A DNA stretch of 64,000 bases from the NCBI GenBank assembly GCA_943908475.1, contig CALTTG010000013.1, forward strand, positions 13,217 through 77,216, read 5' to 3'. Positions 50,061-60,293 of this stretch are shown here, piece after piece. This stretch comes from an uncultured Burkholderiales bacterium (GTDB lineage Bacteria; Pseudomonadota; Gammaproteobacteria; Burkholderiales; Burkholderiaceae_C). The translations under genes and the position numbers were made by a program. The first letter of the stretch is position 1; every line of letters begins with the position of its first letter. Under the pieces are notes generated by a model. That model saw nothing but the letters and a program-made list of their open reading frames with translations, was not told where the DNA came from and searched no databases.

Positions 50061-52781
50061 TCACGGTGTGGTGCGCTGGACCGACGCCGTCAGCGCTCGC
50101 TCCAGGGTTTCGATGCAATCGCGCAGGTGGGCGGCCTGTGTGCTGGCCGCATCGGTGTTTGCGGTGCGCTTCATGCCCTTCAGCAGTGCCAGCAAGGCCT
50201 CGGTGTTTTGCCGAACTTGGGCGCGCACATCGGCCCGCAAGCCGCCTTTCAGCAAGGCCACGCTCAGGCGGCTCACATGCTCGCGTTGCAGATTGCGTTG
50301 CCAGGGCGCGAAGGCTTCGGGCACGGGACGCCAGATGGCCTGCCGAAGTGTCCGGTGAAGCTCACGCAGCGTCAGGGGCCGAGCTTCCCGGTCGCGCGTT
50401 TTGTCGATGTTGTCCAGCAGCCGCCCGGCCAGTGCGTCGTCCAGCAAGGCACCGAGCACCGCGCGCTGTTGCGAGGCCAGTTGATCGGCGATGGAGAAAT
50501 CGGTGGCGGGCGGTTGCCCGTTGGCATCGAGTGGGCCCTCGGTCCGCTCGAGGTAATCAGGCCCCATCCGACGCAGGTCTGCGGGCGAGAGGTCGAGCAT
50601 CTGGGGCGACAGCCAGGTGTCGGTGAGCAAGGCCAGGGCTTGTCGCTGCTGCGCAGCGGGCAAGGGGTCGAGCAGGTCAGGTTGGCCGTGCACATCTCGT
50701 CGGGTGACCAAGCCGCCCACTTGCCGGCGCAGGACGGTGCCAACACGCTCCATGTCGCGCAGTGCATAGGCCACGCGACGCCGCATCAAGGCCGGTTCAT
50801 CGTCCGCCAACAAGGGGGCTTTTCGCGCTTGCGCAATCAGGTGAGCGTTGAGTGCCACCCGGCGTCGGGCAAAGGCCACAGGGTCGTTGCCGAGGTCAAA
50901 CGTGAGGGCGTGCGGGTCCAGCCCCAGACTCTGGTCTTCATCGGTGCCGAACGCCAGGGCTGTGGCGTGTTCGGGCCGCTGGCTGCGGTCGGCGATCTCG
51001 CGCAGGGCTTGAGCTTGCGCGGCGGCATCACCCGTCAATGGCTTGTAGCCGTACTCGATGGCCCAAAAATCGTAGGGCCCCAGGGTGGTCTGAAACGGCG
51101 TGCCGGCGGGCCGGCCCGGCACATTCAGGTTCAGCGGGTGGTAATCCATCACCGATGCACTGATGCCCGTGGCTTGCGTGAGGGCCGGGTCGTCCAGTTC
51201 TTGCGGGCTGCGCCAACGAGAGGCCCTGAAGTTGTGCCGCAGGCCCAGGGTGTGACCCACCTCGTGCATGGTCACATCTTTCAGATAGGCCATCACGAAC
51301 GCCTTGACCTCGGGGCTGTCCGGCGGCAAAGGCGCCCCCTCGTGCAACAGGCTGAGTCCCGCATCGAGTTGTTCAGCGGCCAGCTCGGCGTGTTGACACG
51401 ACTCATCATGGGGCGAGTGATCGTGACGCACGAGCATCTGGCTGCGCGCGGTTCGAATGGACCTTGACGACAGGCTCTCCAGCGCGATGTCGGCGGTGAG
51501 GATTTCACCGGTGCGTGGGTCGACGTGGGTGGGGCCAATCGCACCAAACAGGGGGCGATGATTGGTCATCCAGCGGATGATGGCCTGCCCCTTGCCGACG
51601 ATGTCCTGGGGCTGGTCGGCCGTGGCCTCGCGGACTTCGATGGCGTGGTCAAACCCAATGGCCTTGAAGGCCGCATTCCAGCTCAGCACCCCCTCACGGA
51701 TGGCCGGCCGGTACTCGGCCGGAATGCTGCGATCGAGCCAGTAGATCAAGGGGCGAACCGGGGGGGAGACCGCCGCTTGGGGATTTTGTTTTTCCAATCG
51801 CCAGCGCTGGATGTGCCGCTGTCGCGGCGTGCGGCCGAGGTCGTCGCTGAAGTCCGTCACGGTGGTCACGAAGTACCCCACTCGGGGGTCGGCGCGTCGG
51901 GTGAGGGCGGGCGTTTCGGGCAGCGGCGACAGGGTGTATTCCACCGTCAACAACAGGCTGCGGGCATCGGGCAGGCCTGATGGGGGCATCACCGTGGGTG
52001 CGCCGGGCGTGGGGGGCGGCGAGACGATGTTGGCCGTTGCAAAGTGCTGCTGAACCTCCAGTCGAAGCCCCGTGCTCGACACCTGGGCCTGGGTCACGGC
52101 GGAGTTGCGAATGTCGAGCGCATGCCCTTGGCGGAAGGCCGTGTTGAGCCGGCCACCCAGCGCCATGAGGTCGCCGACCATCATGCTGGAGAGGTCGATC
52201 AGCACGGTGTTTCGCTGGGGGTGCGGTGCACTGGCCACCGGCGTGCTGCCCAGCAGGCTGGGCGAAAAAGCAGCCTGCACGGCTTGCGCTTGAGCGGTGT
52301 CCGGGTCAGCCCGAAACGCCGCATTGACGGCCACGAGTTGGACCTGTTGATGGAGTTTGCGGAATTCCACCCACTGCGGTTTGCCCACCAATCCGAAACG
52401 GCTGGCGAGCAGTCCGCCGAACAGTCCTGCCTCTCCCAGCCCGGTTTTCAGCTTGGGCGACAGAAAGAAGGGCTTGCCGAAGTCTTCGGGGCGCAACTCG
52501 AGCCACACCTTGTCTTGCCGCTTCCAGAGCGGCAGCCAGCCGGCCTGCCGCTCGGCGCCCTTGACGACCAGATCGAACGGCGGCGCAGCACCTGGGATGG
52601 CGGCGGGCGAAGGCGACGGCGCCGCCGTGCCACCCGCCATCGGCACGGCCGGCGCGACCGGCGCGGCACCCGCTGCCGTCGGCTTGGGTGGGGTCAGGCT
52701 GGTGCATCCGGTCAACAAGACGCTGAGCCACCACGCGTGATGCCGGGCAGGCTGAAGAGGGAAGGCGATCATGGCCGTCAT
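50061..52781 (-). CDS. Zinc-dependent metalloprotease lipoprotein (DUF5117/DUF4953 type)
   Basis: About 906 residues. The ATG at 52781 is favoured because AGAGG lies just upstream and a type-II signal follows: lipobox LLTGC with Cys26. A Pro/Ala linker comes next. The long N-terminal domain has LELRPEDFGKPFFL and a prodomain-like strand region. The catalytic part at about 495-530 has the metzincin-like zinc site HEVGHTLGLRHNFRAS, with a downstream SVMDYHPL Met-turn-like segment. The C-terminal 300 residues are helical. The protein is anchored in a membrane, probably the outer one. Substrate unknown. The helicase follows closely on the same strand. Confidence 0.87.
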   Translation of the reverse strand: MTAMIAFPLQPARHHAWWLSVLLTGCTSLTPPKPTAAGAAPVAPAVPMAGGTAAPSPSPAAIPGAAPPFDLVVKGAERQAGWLPLWKRQDKVWLELRPEDFGKPFFLSPKLKTGLGEAGLFGGLLASRFGLVGKPQWVEFRKLHQQVQLVAVNAAFRADPDTAQAQAVQAAFSPSLLGSTPVASAPHPQRNTVLIDLSSMMVGDLMALGGRLNTAFRQGHALDIRNSAVTQAQVSSTGLRLEVQQHFATANIVSPPPTPGAPTVMPPSGLPDARSLLLTVEYTLSPLPETPALTRRADPRVGYFVTTVTDFSDDLGRTPRQRHIQRWRLEKQNPQAAVSPPVRPLIYWLDRSIPAEYRPAIREGVLSWNAAFKAIGFDHAIEVREATADQPQDIVGKGQAIIRWMTNHRPLFGAIGPTHVDPRTGEILTADIALESLSSRSIRTARSQMLVRHDHSPHDESCQHAELAAEQLDAGLSLLHEGAPLPPDSPEVKAFVMAYLKDVTMHEVGHTLGLRHNFRASRWRSPQELDDPALTQATGISASVMDYHPLNLNVPGRPAGTPFQTTLGPYDFWAIEYGYKPLTGDAAAQAQALREIADRSQRPEHATALAFGTDEDQSLGLDPHALTFDLGNDPVAFARRRVALNAHLIAQARKAPLLADDEPALMRRRVAYALRDMERVGTVLRRQVGGLVTRRDVHGQPDLLDPLPAAQQRQALALLTDTWLSPQMLDLSPADLRRMGPDYLERTEGPLDANGQPPATDFSIADQLASQQRAVLGALLDDALAGRLLDNIDKTRDREARPLTLRELHRTLRQAIWRPVPEAFAPWQRNLQREHVSRLSVALLKGGLRADVRAQVRQNTEALLALLKGMKRTANTDAASTQAAHLRDCIETLERALTASVQRTTP

Positions 52782-52844
52782 TGTGCCTCTCGTGGGTCTC
52801 CCTCCCATTGGGGTCGACAGTGCGTTTGATTCTGAACACCCCAC

Positions 52845-52880
52845 AAAAAAGCCGGCTGCAGCACGGGGCTGGCAGCCGGC
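52845..52880 (-). terminator. Intrinsic terminator after the TRAP permease gene
   Basis: On the minus strand a perfect 9-bp stem GCCGGCTGC/GCAGCCGGC with a 12-base loop is followed by TTTTTT. It lies 43 bases after the permease stop and upstream of the metalloprotease gene. Confidence 0.85.
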
Positions 52881-52923
52881 GATGGGGCGACCTGCTCGAC
52901 GCAGGCGCCTCAAGGTTTTGTCA

Positions 52924-55068
52924 TCACAGCGCGGGCGGCGCGGGGAAGATGTCCTTGATGAAATGCAGGGCCTGGATGTGCTTGACGGCGAGGGGGCCGA
53001 AAGCGATCAGCAACAAACCGATCAGCATCACCACGGTGGGCAGGATCCAGCGCTCAAAGCGGTAGTAGAAGCTGCGATGGCGCACCTCTTGGTCGGCCAG
53101 GTCGATCTCGGCCTCGCCAATCACCTGTCGCGTGAGCAACTGGTTCAAGGCCACCGGGGGCGACAGGTAACCCAGTTCGAACGCGACCAGCACGATCATC
53201 CAGAAGTGCAGTGGGTCGATGTGGTTCTGGTAGGCAATGGGCGCCAGCGTGCCCGACACCAGGATCACAGCACCGAACGGGTCCATCACCATGCCCAGGA
53301 AGACCAGCACGACCAACAGGAAGCCCATGGCTGCCCATTCGCTGGAGAAAACCTTGGGCGCCAGGTTCATGACTTCCGAGCGCTCGATCACCCCACCGAT
53401 GGCCAATGACAGGGTCATGAGGGTGATCAGGGCGCCGATGTGGCCAATCGTTTCGTTGGTGGCAAAGCGGATGGACGACTCCACACCGCTTTGGCGGTGG
53501 CTGGCGTAGTCCGGAGTGATTTCCGCCTTGCCACGGTTCAGCACTTTGTCGAACACCAGGATCAGGATCATCATGATGGGCACGATGATCGGTGCGGTGA
53601 TTTCGTTGAGCTTGGTGTCCAGTGCGAACTCGTAGATGCCAATGATGGCCGCCACCACCGCCACGTATGGCAGCAAGGGGCGGATTTCCTTGAGCATGGC
53701 CGGGATGGCCACCGAGGGCGACTCGATGTTGGCGCGTTGGGTGCGCAGCATCTGCGAGGCCAGGAAGAACATGGTCGAGGTCAGCAAGAACACATAGAAG
53801 CCCCAGTGGTACAGGCCATTGGTGGTGACTTCCTTGTTCAGCGCCGCGATCAGCACCACCAGCAAGCAGGGGCGCAGCACCACGCCCAGCGAGCCGGACA
53901 TGGCGGTGGCGGCCGCTGCGAATTGGCGCGAACCGCCCGACGCACGAACCTCGTGATAGATGATGCCGCCTGCGGCGATCACGAAAATGCCCGAGGCGCC
54001 GGTGTAAGCGGTGGGCAGTGCCGCGGCCAACAGGATGATGTAGGTCAGCAGCTGTGGCGACAGGCGCCATGGGCGCAGCAGGTTCATGAACAGGTCAACC
54101 ACTCGGCTCTGCTTGAGCAGCATGCCGGCCAGGATGAACAGCCCCAGGTTCAGGAAGATGGCAGGCAATTCCATCAGCTGGCTGATGTAGATGGCCAAGC
54201 CTGCGGGGTGCCCTTGGCTCAGGAAGTAGACGCCTGCAATCAGGGACATGTTGGCAAACAGGGGCACTGCCAGGCCAGCCAAGCCCCAGGTGCCTTCACC
54301 GTCGGGGCAGTGGGGCGGGAAGATCGCGCGCTTGGCCGTGATGGCCAGCATGGTGCCGAAGAAGAACCACCACAGGTAATGCAAGTGGGCGTGTTCGACT
54401 TCCGTGCCCGATGCGCGGAGGATGTTGTAGTAGCTCACGCTGGAGTACAGCAGCAGACCAGCAGAAATGGCCATCGTGATGTTGGCCAGTTGGTGGTCCT
54501 TCTTATAGCGCATCGGTCGAATGCCGATGTGGTGGTTGGCCAGCGTGGTCGTGATGCCGGCGATGACCACCATCAGCAACAAGATCAGCGAGCGGTTGGA
54601 CGTGCCCAATTCGAACAGCTTGAAGAAGCTGGTTTCCAGCAAACGGTACGCCTCGACCTGCGGGGTCTGGTGCTCGACGATGCGCTTGTACATGTCGTGC
54701 TTGGTTTGGCAGATCTGGTTGGCCTGCTCGATCGACTTGCGTTGAACGGCGGGATCGACCTTGCTGTCGCCGAAGAGATCGTCGATGTCATCGCCACTGC
54801 CGGTGTCAGCGCTTTGGCGCGCGATCTCGGCATCGATGTCGGTCACCAGGGTGCAGGTGGGCTTTTCAGGCTCGGCGCGCAGCATGAAATACTGCACTTG
54901 CGCTTCCTTGTTGCCGAACATGGACTCGCCCAGCTTCAGCAACTGGCCGTGCACCATCTCACCGGTGCCGATGACCAGCGTCATCAGCAGCAATGCAAAA
55001 ACCGGAAGGCTGGAAAACCACTCCAGCAGGGTTCTGCCCGCAAACTTCGGGCTGTTGGTGTGTTGCAT
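52924..55068 (-). CDS. Fused TRAP-like transporter permease (DctQM type)
   Basis: 714 residues, inner membrane. The N-terminal part (about 1-250) has the DctQ-like pattern: one helix at 22-37, then a 115-residue polar loop (38-155) holding Cys72 and Cys120, then further helices. From about 265 a DctM-like permease of about 12 helices follows, with GASGIFVIAAGGIIYHEVRASGG, MSGSLGVVLRPCLLVVLIAALNK, FLGMVMDPFGAVILVSGTLAPIAYQNHIDPLHFWMIVL and ELGYLSPPVALNQLL. These support a sodium-coupled TRAP transporter. The ligand is unknown. The loop is far longer than in ordinary DctQ. The solute-binding protein gene lies 103 bases upstream, separated by two hairpins. Confidence 0.88.
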   Translation of the reverse strand: MQHTNSPKFAGRTLLEWFSSLPVFALLLMTLVIGTGEMVHGQLLKLGESMFGNKEAQVQYFMLRAEPEKPTCTLVTDIDAEIARQSADTGSGDDIDDLFGDSKVDPAVQRKSIEQANQICQTKHDMYKRIVEHQTPQVEAYRLLETSFFKLFELGTSNRSLILLLMVVIAGITTTLANHHIGIRPMRYKKDHQLANITMAISAGLLLYSSVSYYNILRASGTEVEHAHLHYLWWFFFGTMLAITAKRAIFPPHCPDGEGTWGLAGLAVPLFANMSLIAGVYFLSQGHPAGLAIYISQLMELPAIFLNLGLFILAGMLLKQSRVVDLFMNLLRPWRLSPQLLTYIILLAAALPTAYTGASGIFVIAAGGIIYHEVRASGGSRQFAAAATAMSGSLGVVLRPCLLVVLIAALNKEVTTNGLYHWGFYVFLLTSTMFFLASQMLRTQRANIESPSVAIPAMLKEIRPLLPYVAVVAAIIGIYEFALDTKLNEITAPIIVPIMMILILVFDKVLNRGKAEITPDYASHRQSGVESSIRFATNETIGHIGALITLMTLSLAIGGVIERSEVMNLAPKVFSSEWAAMGFLLVVLVFLGMVMDPFGAVILVSGTLAPIAYQNHIDPLHFWMIVLVAFELGYLSPPVALNQLLTRQVIGEAEIDLADQEVRHRSFYYRFERWILPTVVMLIGLLLIAFGPLAVKHIQALHFIKDIFPAPPAL

Positions 55069-55112
55069 GTCGATCTCTCAGTGCCGGTCTGCCAGGTTGG
55101 CGGTGGACACAC

Positions 55113-55141
55113 AAAAAATGGGAGGGGGTTTCCCCCCTCCC
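55113..55141 (-). terminator. Terminator-like hairpin between binding protein and permease genes
   Basis: A 9-bp G/C stem (GGGAGGGGG at 55120-55128 with 55133-55141, 4-base loop) is followed on the minus strand by six Ts. It stands inside the putative operon, so it probably allows partial read-through. Confidence 0.75.
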
Positions 55142-55146
55142 TCTTG

Positions 55147-55170
55147 GAGCGCCTGAAGCATCAGGCGCTC
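55147..55170 (-). promoter_or_regulatory. Perfect 10-bp hairpin right after the binding-protein stop
   Basis: GAGCGCCTGA (55147-55156) pairs with TCAGGCGCTC (55161-55170) across a 4-base loop. It begins one base past the stop codon and has no T-tract of its own. This is the position typical of mRNA 3'-end stabilising stems. Confidence 0.65.
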
Positions 55171-55171
55171 G

Positions 55172-56227
55172 TCATTTCCATTCTTCTTCCGACTTGGTCG
55201 AGCATTCAGGATCGGCCGCGTTGACTGCGCAGCGAACCTTCTTGATGACCTTCAATCCACGCTTGTCGTACAGGCCCTTTTGAGCGATGTCGATGCGCGA
55301 CTCGCGCAGCATCAGGGTGTACTTGTAGGCGTTTTCGGGGCTCAGCTCCATCCAGGTGCCGGGCGGGATGCTCTTGTCAGCGCTGTTGACCAGTTGCATG
55401 GCGCGGTCGAACTGGGTGAGCCAGTAGTCACGCGACTTGTCGCCGAAGCCCTCAGGGAACTTGGTTCGGTTGAGGATGACCTGGTAGGTCAGGATCATGA
55501 TCGGGAAGCGTGCAATGGCACCCTTGCTGCCAATGCCCTTGTAGAGCTCCAGCGGCTTGTAGGCCAGGCTTGGCGCCGCGATCATGTCGATCGAACCGTT
55601 GTTGAACTTGGTCGAGAAGTTGGTGATGTCGGCCGACACCGGTTGCGCACCGATGCGCTGAATCATCACGGCCTGGGCCTTGTCGTAGTCAAACGACGCG
55701 ATTTTCTTGCCGGCCAGGGCTTCCACGGTGTTGATCTTGCGGTCGTTCACGATGGGGTAGGCCGCGCCAATGGGCACGATACCGCCGACTTCGTAATTGC
55801 CTTCGACCATCATCTTGGTGACAGCCGGCGAGTTGGCCGAGTAGGTCTGCACCAGTTTGCGGACCACGTCGTAGCTGCCCGCCATGTCGATCTTGCCATC
55901 GCGAACGATCGTGGTGGCACCCAGGGTGTCGATGGAGCCCGCGACCGCGTTGAATTGGCGGGTCCGGAAGGCGGTGGCCACGAAGGCATCACATTGGCCG
56001 GCCTTGAAGTCGTCCGAGGCGACGCCCTCGTTGTTGTAGGCCTTGAGTTCGATGGTCACGCCGTGTTTTTGCATGGCCACGACGTAGTCCTTGGCCATGT
56101 TGAACAGGTCGCCCGAGGCGCCCAGCATGTCGTACACACAGAACTTCTGAGCGGCTTGGGCCGACATCGATGCCGAGGCCAACAGGGCTGCAGTGCCCAC
56201 GGCCGTCAGTGTTTGATTGAGCTTCAT
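55172..56227 (-). CDS. Putative TRAP-type periplasmic solute-binding protein
   Basis: 351 residues. A signal peptide is clear (MKLNQTLTAVGTAALLASASMSAQA), with cleavage near residue 26; the ATG at 56227 has GGAG 6 bases upstream. The mature protein starts KFCVYDMLGASGDLFNMAKDYVVAMQKHGV and shows binding-protein-like strands (GQCDAFVATAFRTRQFN, KKIASFDYDKAQAVMIQRIG, FNNGSIDMIAAPSLAYKPLELYKG). It resembles the putative solute-binding group DUF6091 rather than classical DctP. Four Cys (two early, two at the C-terminus) may form disulfides. Ligand unknown. The permease gene follows on the same strand. Confidence 0.82.
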   Translation of the reverse strand: MKLNQTLTAVGTAALLASASMSAQAAQKFCVYDMLGASGDLFNMAKDYVVAMQKHGVTIELKAYNNEGVASDDFKAGQCDAFVATAFRTRQFNAVAGSIDTLGATTIVRDGKIDMAGSYDVVRKLVQTYSANSPAVTKMMVEGNYEVGGIVPIGAAYPIVNDRKINTVEALAGKKIASFDYDKAQAVMIQRIGAQPVSADITNFSTKFNNGSIDMIAAPSLAYKPLELYKGIGSKGAIARFPIMILTYQVILNRTKFPEGFGDKSRDYWLTQFDRAMQLVNSADKSIPPGTWMELSPENAYKYTLMLRESRIDIAQKGLYDKRGLKVIKKVRCAVNAADPECSTKSEEEWK

Positions 56228-56363
56228 ACGGTCTCCTGGATGCCTGAGGGGCGCACACGATGCCCCCAAGGGGTTCGTTTTCAACGCACGGGGCCAAACC
56301 CGTGATGACAGGGTTTGAACAGTTGCATTGAAAGGCGTAACTATAGCTTTTCGTTACAGGGCG

Positions 56364-56402
56364 AAAAAAAACCCGTCCCACGCGAGCGAGGGAAGGGTTT
56401 TC
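56364..56402 (-). terminator. Intrinsic terminator after the lipoprotein gene
   Basis: On the minus strand AAAACCCTTCCC pairs with GGGACGGGTTTT (one mismatch), followed by a run of Ts. It lies 15 bases after the lipoprotein stop and before the binding-protein gene. Confidence 0.75.
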
Positions 56403-56416
56403 ACGAGGGTCGAGGA

Positions 56417-57442
56417 TCAGTTCAGGAAGCTGTCCACGTTGACGTCGTTCTTGGCCTTTTCATCCCAGAATTTGCCCAGATCGGCAAAGGGCGTGCGGGA
56501 GCCCGTGTTTTGGGTCCACATGCGGTCCGAGATGTTCTGCATCTGCAGCTTAGCCATCACGTCGAAGATGCGGTAATCGTCGTTGGCCTTGAAGTTTTGC
56601 ACGTTGACAAAGCGCTTCATGGTGGCCCGGGCGGTGGCGGTGTCTTCGGCCGACACGGCAGCCACGACCTGGAAGACGTGGGCCAAGCGCACACCGCGCT
56701 CTTCACCCAGCTTCATGGCGGTCTCGAAGGTGCCCTTGACGTCCTTGCCTTCCGAGCCGCCTGGCAACAGGCTCCAGACCACCGCACGCGCAGCCTGAGG
56801 CACGCCCCACCACTTCTTGTTGTCCAAGCAGGTCATGGCGAACTCGCTCAGCGGTGCGATGTCGGTGGGGACGCCCACCGATTGCTGCGATTGGAAGTCG
56901 TTGGTCACGGCCAGCAGGCCCGACATGGTGCCCGTGAGGTAGACCAGTTCGTCGAAGTCACGACGGAAGCGTGGGCAGGTCTTGCCGTATTCGAAGAAGT
57001 ATTTTTGTTCCAGTTTGGTCTTCATGCGCTTGAAGGCCTCGTACTGGCGTTCGGCCGTCAGGGCCAGCAGGCGCTTTTGAGCGATGCGGGCGTCTTGGGC
57101 TTCGTCGGGGCGCTTGTCGCGCACGGCGCGCATGTAGCGCAATTCTTCCGTGATGGCATCGGCTTCCGAGCAGAACGAGGCCGTGGTGAACAGCGTCGAT
57201 TCCATCAGGGATGGGTCGCCGTGGAACGCGCGGGCGGCGCCCACCAGCGGGCCGTTGACGGTGGCGAACTTGCACACCATGTCGGGGTCGCCCATCTTCA
57301 AGGCGGGGGGTGTGAAGCCTTCTTCCAGGATGTTGAGGGTCACACCCGAAACGCCCGATTGCAGCAGCGCACATCCGCTCATGGTCATGGCAGAGACGGC
57401 CATGACAGTGGCGGTCAGAAGGCGGGTCATCCTGGGAATCAT
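56417..57442 (-). CDS. Helical lipoprotein next to TRAP genes (possible TatT-like component)
   Basis: 341 residues. A type-II signal peptide ends in TMSGC with a lipidated Cys near 23. GGAGA lies 7-8 bases before the ATG. The mature part is almost wholly helical, with repeated helix pairs reminiscent of TPR-like bundles (EELRYMRAVRDKRPDEAQDARIAQKRLLALTAERQYEAFKRMKTKLEQ, FETAMKLGEERGVRLAHVF). Five Cys occur in the mature chain. Its position ahead of the binding protein and TRAP permease suggests a partner in the same uptake system, like the TPR lipoprotein TatT known from some TRAP systems. That assignment is inference; I see no diagnostic motif. Confidence 0.78.
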   Translation of the reverse strand: MIPRMTRLLTATVMAVSAMTMSGCALLQSGVSGVTLNILEEGFTPPALKMGDPDMVCKFATVNGPLVGAARAFHGDPSLMESTLFTTASFCSEADAITEELRYMRAVRDKRPDEAQDARIAQKRLLALTAERQYEAFKRMKTKLEQKYFFEYGKTCPRFRRDFDELVYLTGTMSGLLAVTNDFQSQQSVGVPTDIAPLSEFAMTCLDNKKWWGVPQAARAVVWSLLPGGSEGKDVKGTFETAMKLGEERGVRLAHVFQVVAAVSAEDTATARATMKRFVNVQNFKANDDYRIFDVMAKLQMQNISDRMWTQNTGSRTPFADLGKFWDEKAKNDVNVDSFLN

Positions 57443-57601
57443 TGAAGGGTCTCCGGAAGGGACTGCAGAGGCGCTGAAAAGCTTCTGCCGAAGTGATTTG
57501 TGGGTACGCCCGAGCCGTTGTCGGCTGGCAAAAAAAGCTCACAAATTCTAGCCTCAGGCGCTTGCCACCCCGGGCGCACAAACCCTAGGGTTTGACCCAT
57601 G

Positions 57602-57625
57602 AAAAAGCCCGGCCGAAGCCGGGCT
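57602..57625 (-). terminator. Intrinsic terminator after ettA
   Basis: On the minus strand AGCCCGGC-TTCG-GCCGGGCT is followed by five or six Ts: an 8-bp stem with a stable UUCG loop, 30 bases past the ettA stop. Confidence 0.9.
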
Positions 57626-57655
57626 GATCGAGCATGCAGGGCGCTGGCCCCGGTC

Positions 57656-59320
<1,665 letters not shown>

Positions 59321-59532
59321 GTGCTTGCTGTGTGAGGTGTGGGCGGCAGGCAACCAGTGGTCGCTGCTCGAAAATGGGCGTCTGAGGACGAACCCTATAG
59401 CTTAAGGCAAGCTGAGGGTGTTCCGCACCGAGGCGGCGTCATCGATGGAGAGAAGGTTCGCAGTTCAACCTCTCATGCGACCCGGGCGGGACGCGGGCAC
59501 CGCATTGCGCGATGCCCCTGGATCCAGCAGAT

Positions 59533-59733
59533 TCAAGCGTGACGGCGGATGCGGTCGATGAGGGCGCAGGCTTCGGCGCGGGCGTTGTGCATCGCGATTT
59601 CTTCTTCGTGGGTGCGTGCCAGTTCCAGCAGAGAGGCCTTGAGACTCATCAGCCCCTCATGGAGCTCGAACAGGGCGGACTGCACGTCCGACAGGCTGTT
59701 GGCGTCTTCAGGTGGCGTGGGCTGCTTGGACAT
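59533..59733 (-). CDS. Small hypothetical coiled-coil protein
   Basis: 66 residues from the ATG at 59733, with GGAG 6-7 bases upstream. The first 17 residues are Pro/Ser-rich; the rest is one amphipathic helix with heptads (VQSALFELHEGLMSLKASLLELARTHEEEIAMHNARAEACALIDRIRRH). No signal peptide or membrane segment. It may oligomerise. I recognise no family. It lies between the DUF167 gene and ettA on the same strand, with about 100 bases before it and 212 bases after it. Confidence 0.65.
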   Translation of the reverse strand: MSKQPTPPEDANSLSDVQSALFELHEGLMSLKASLLELARTHEEEIAMHNARAEACALIDRIRRHA

Positions 59734-59836
59734 GAACGGCTCCAATTCCCTGAATCAATCGCCGCTGTGGCACGGTGCGGACCAGGGACAAGCCAGGCAC
59801 CGATGACTCAATTTTGGAAGTTCACCGGCTCCGCTG

Positions 59837-60208
59837 CTAGCGCTCAGCTGAGGGGCTTCCACCCACCTGAGGGTCCCCTTTGAGTAAAGCTTGTTGGCTC
59901 AGCCAGGCTGCGATTTCGTGGGGTGGGATCTGTGCGCGCCACTGCTTGCGTCGGCTGGTTTGGCCACGGATGAGTTCCAGCGCAGATTGGGGGCACTGGA
60001 GTTGTTTGGCCAGCCATTTGCGCAGAGCGTCATTGGCGGCACCGTCCACGGGTGGAGCCTGAAGTCGGACCCTGAGTGCGCCGTCATGCCACCCGACCAG
60101 TTCGGTTTTTTTGGCGTTGGGCGAGACGCTGATGTCCAGCAGCGTGCTGGTGTGGGGTGGCTTGCCTTCCAGTCGGATGCAGGGCCATGTGCGCGTGATG
60201 TCGGTCAT
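59837..60208 (-). CDS. DUF167 (YggU) family protein
   Basis: 123 residues. The DUF167 core covers about residues 20-105, with ISVSPNAKKTELVG, DGALRVRLQAPPVDGAANDALRKWLAKQL and IRGQTSRRKQWRAQ. It is a small alpha/beta fold conserved from bacteria to eukaryotes; function unresolved. The ends are low in complexity. It starts with an ATG at 60208 and is separated from the H1-like gene by that gene's terminator, so it is probably transcribed from its own promoter or by read-through. Confidence 0.9.
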   Translation of the reverse strand: MTDITRTWPCIRLEGKPPHTSTLLDISVSPNAKKTELVGWHDGALRVRLQAPPVDGAANDALRKWLAKQLQCPQSALELIRGQTSRRKQWRAQIPPHEIAAWLSQQALLKGDPQVGGSPSAER

Positions 60209-60222
60209 GTCATCGACCCAAA

Positions 60223-60246
60223 GAAAAAGCCCGGCAAGGCCGGGCT
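60223..60246 (-). terminator. Intrinsic terminator after the H1-like gene
   Basis: On the minus strand AGCCCGGC and GCCGGGCT form an 8-bp stem with a 3-base loop, followed by TTTTT. It lies 48 bases past the H1-like stop. Confidence 0.85.
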
Positions 60247-60293
60247 GGATGGGGACCAGAGCGTACCCTGGTCGAGCCTCAAACCTGTGGGGC

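Noticed and set aside
49917..51467. Plus-strand open frame (516 codons) opposite the helicase start and the metalloprotease
   Set aside because: It spans two real genes on the other strand and has no recognisable protein features.
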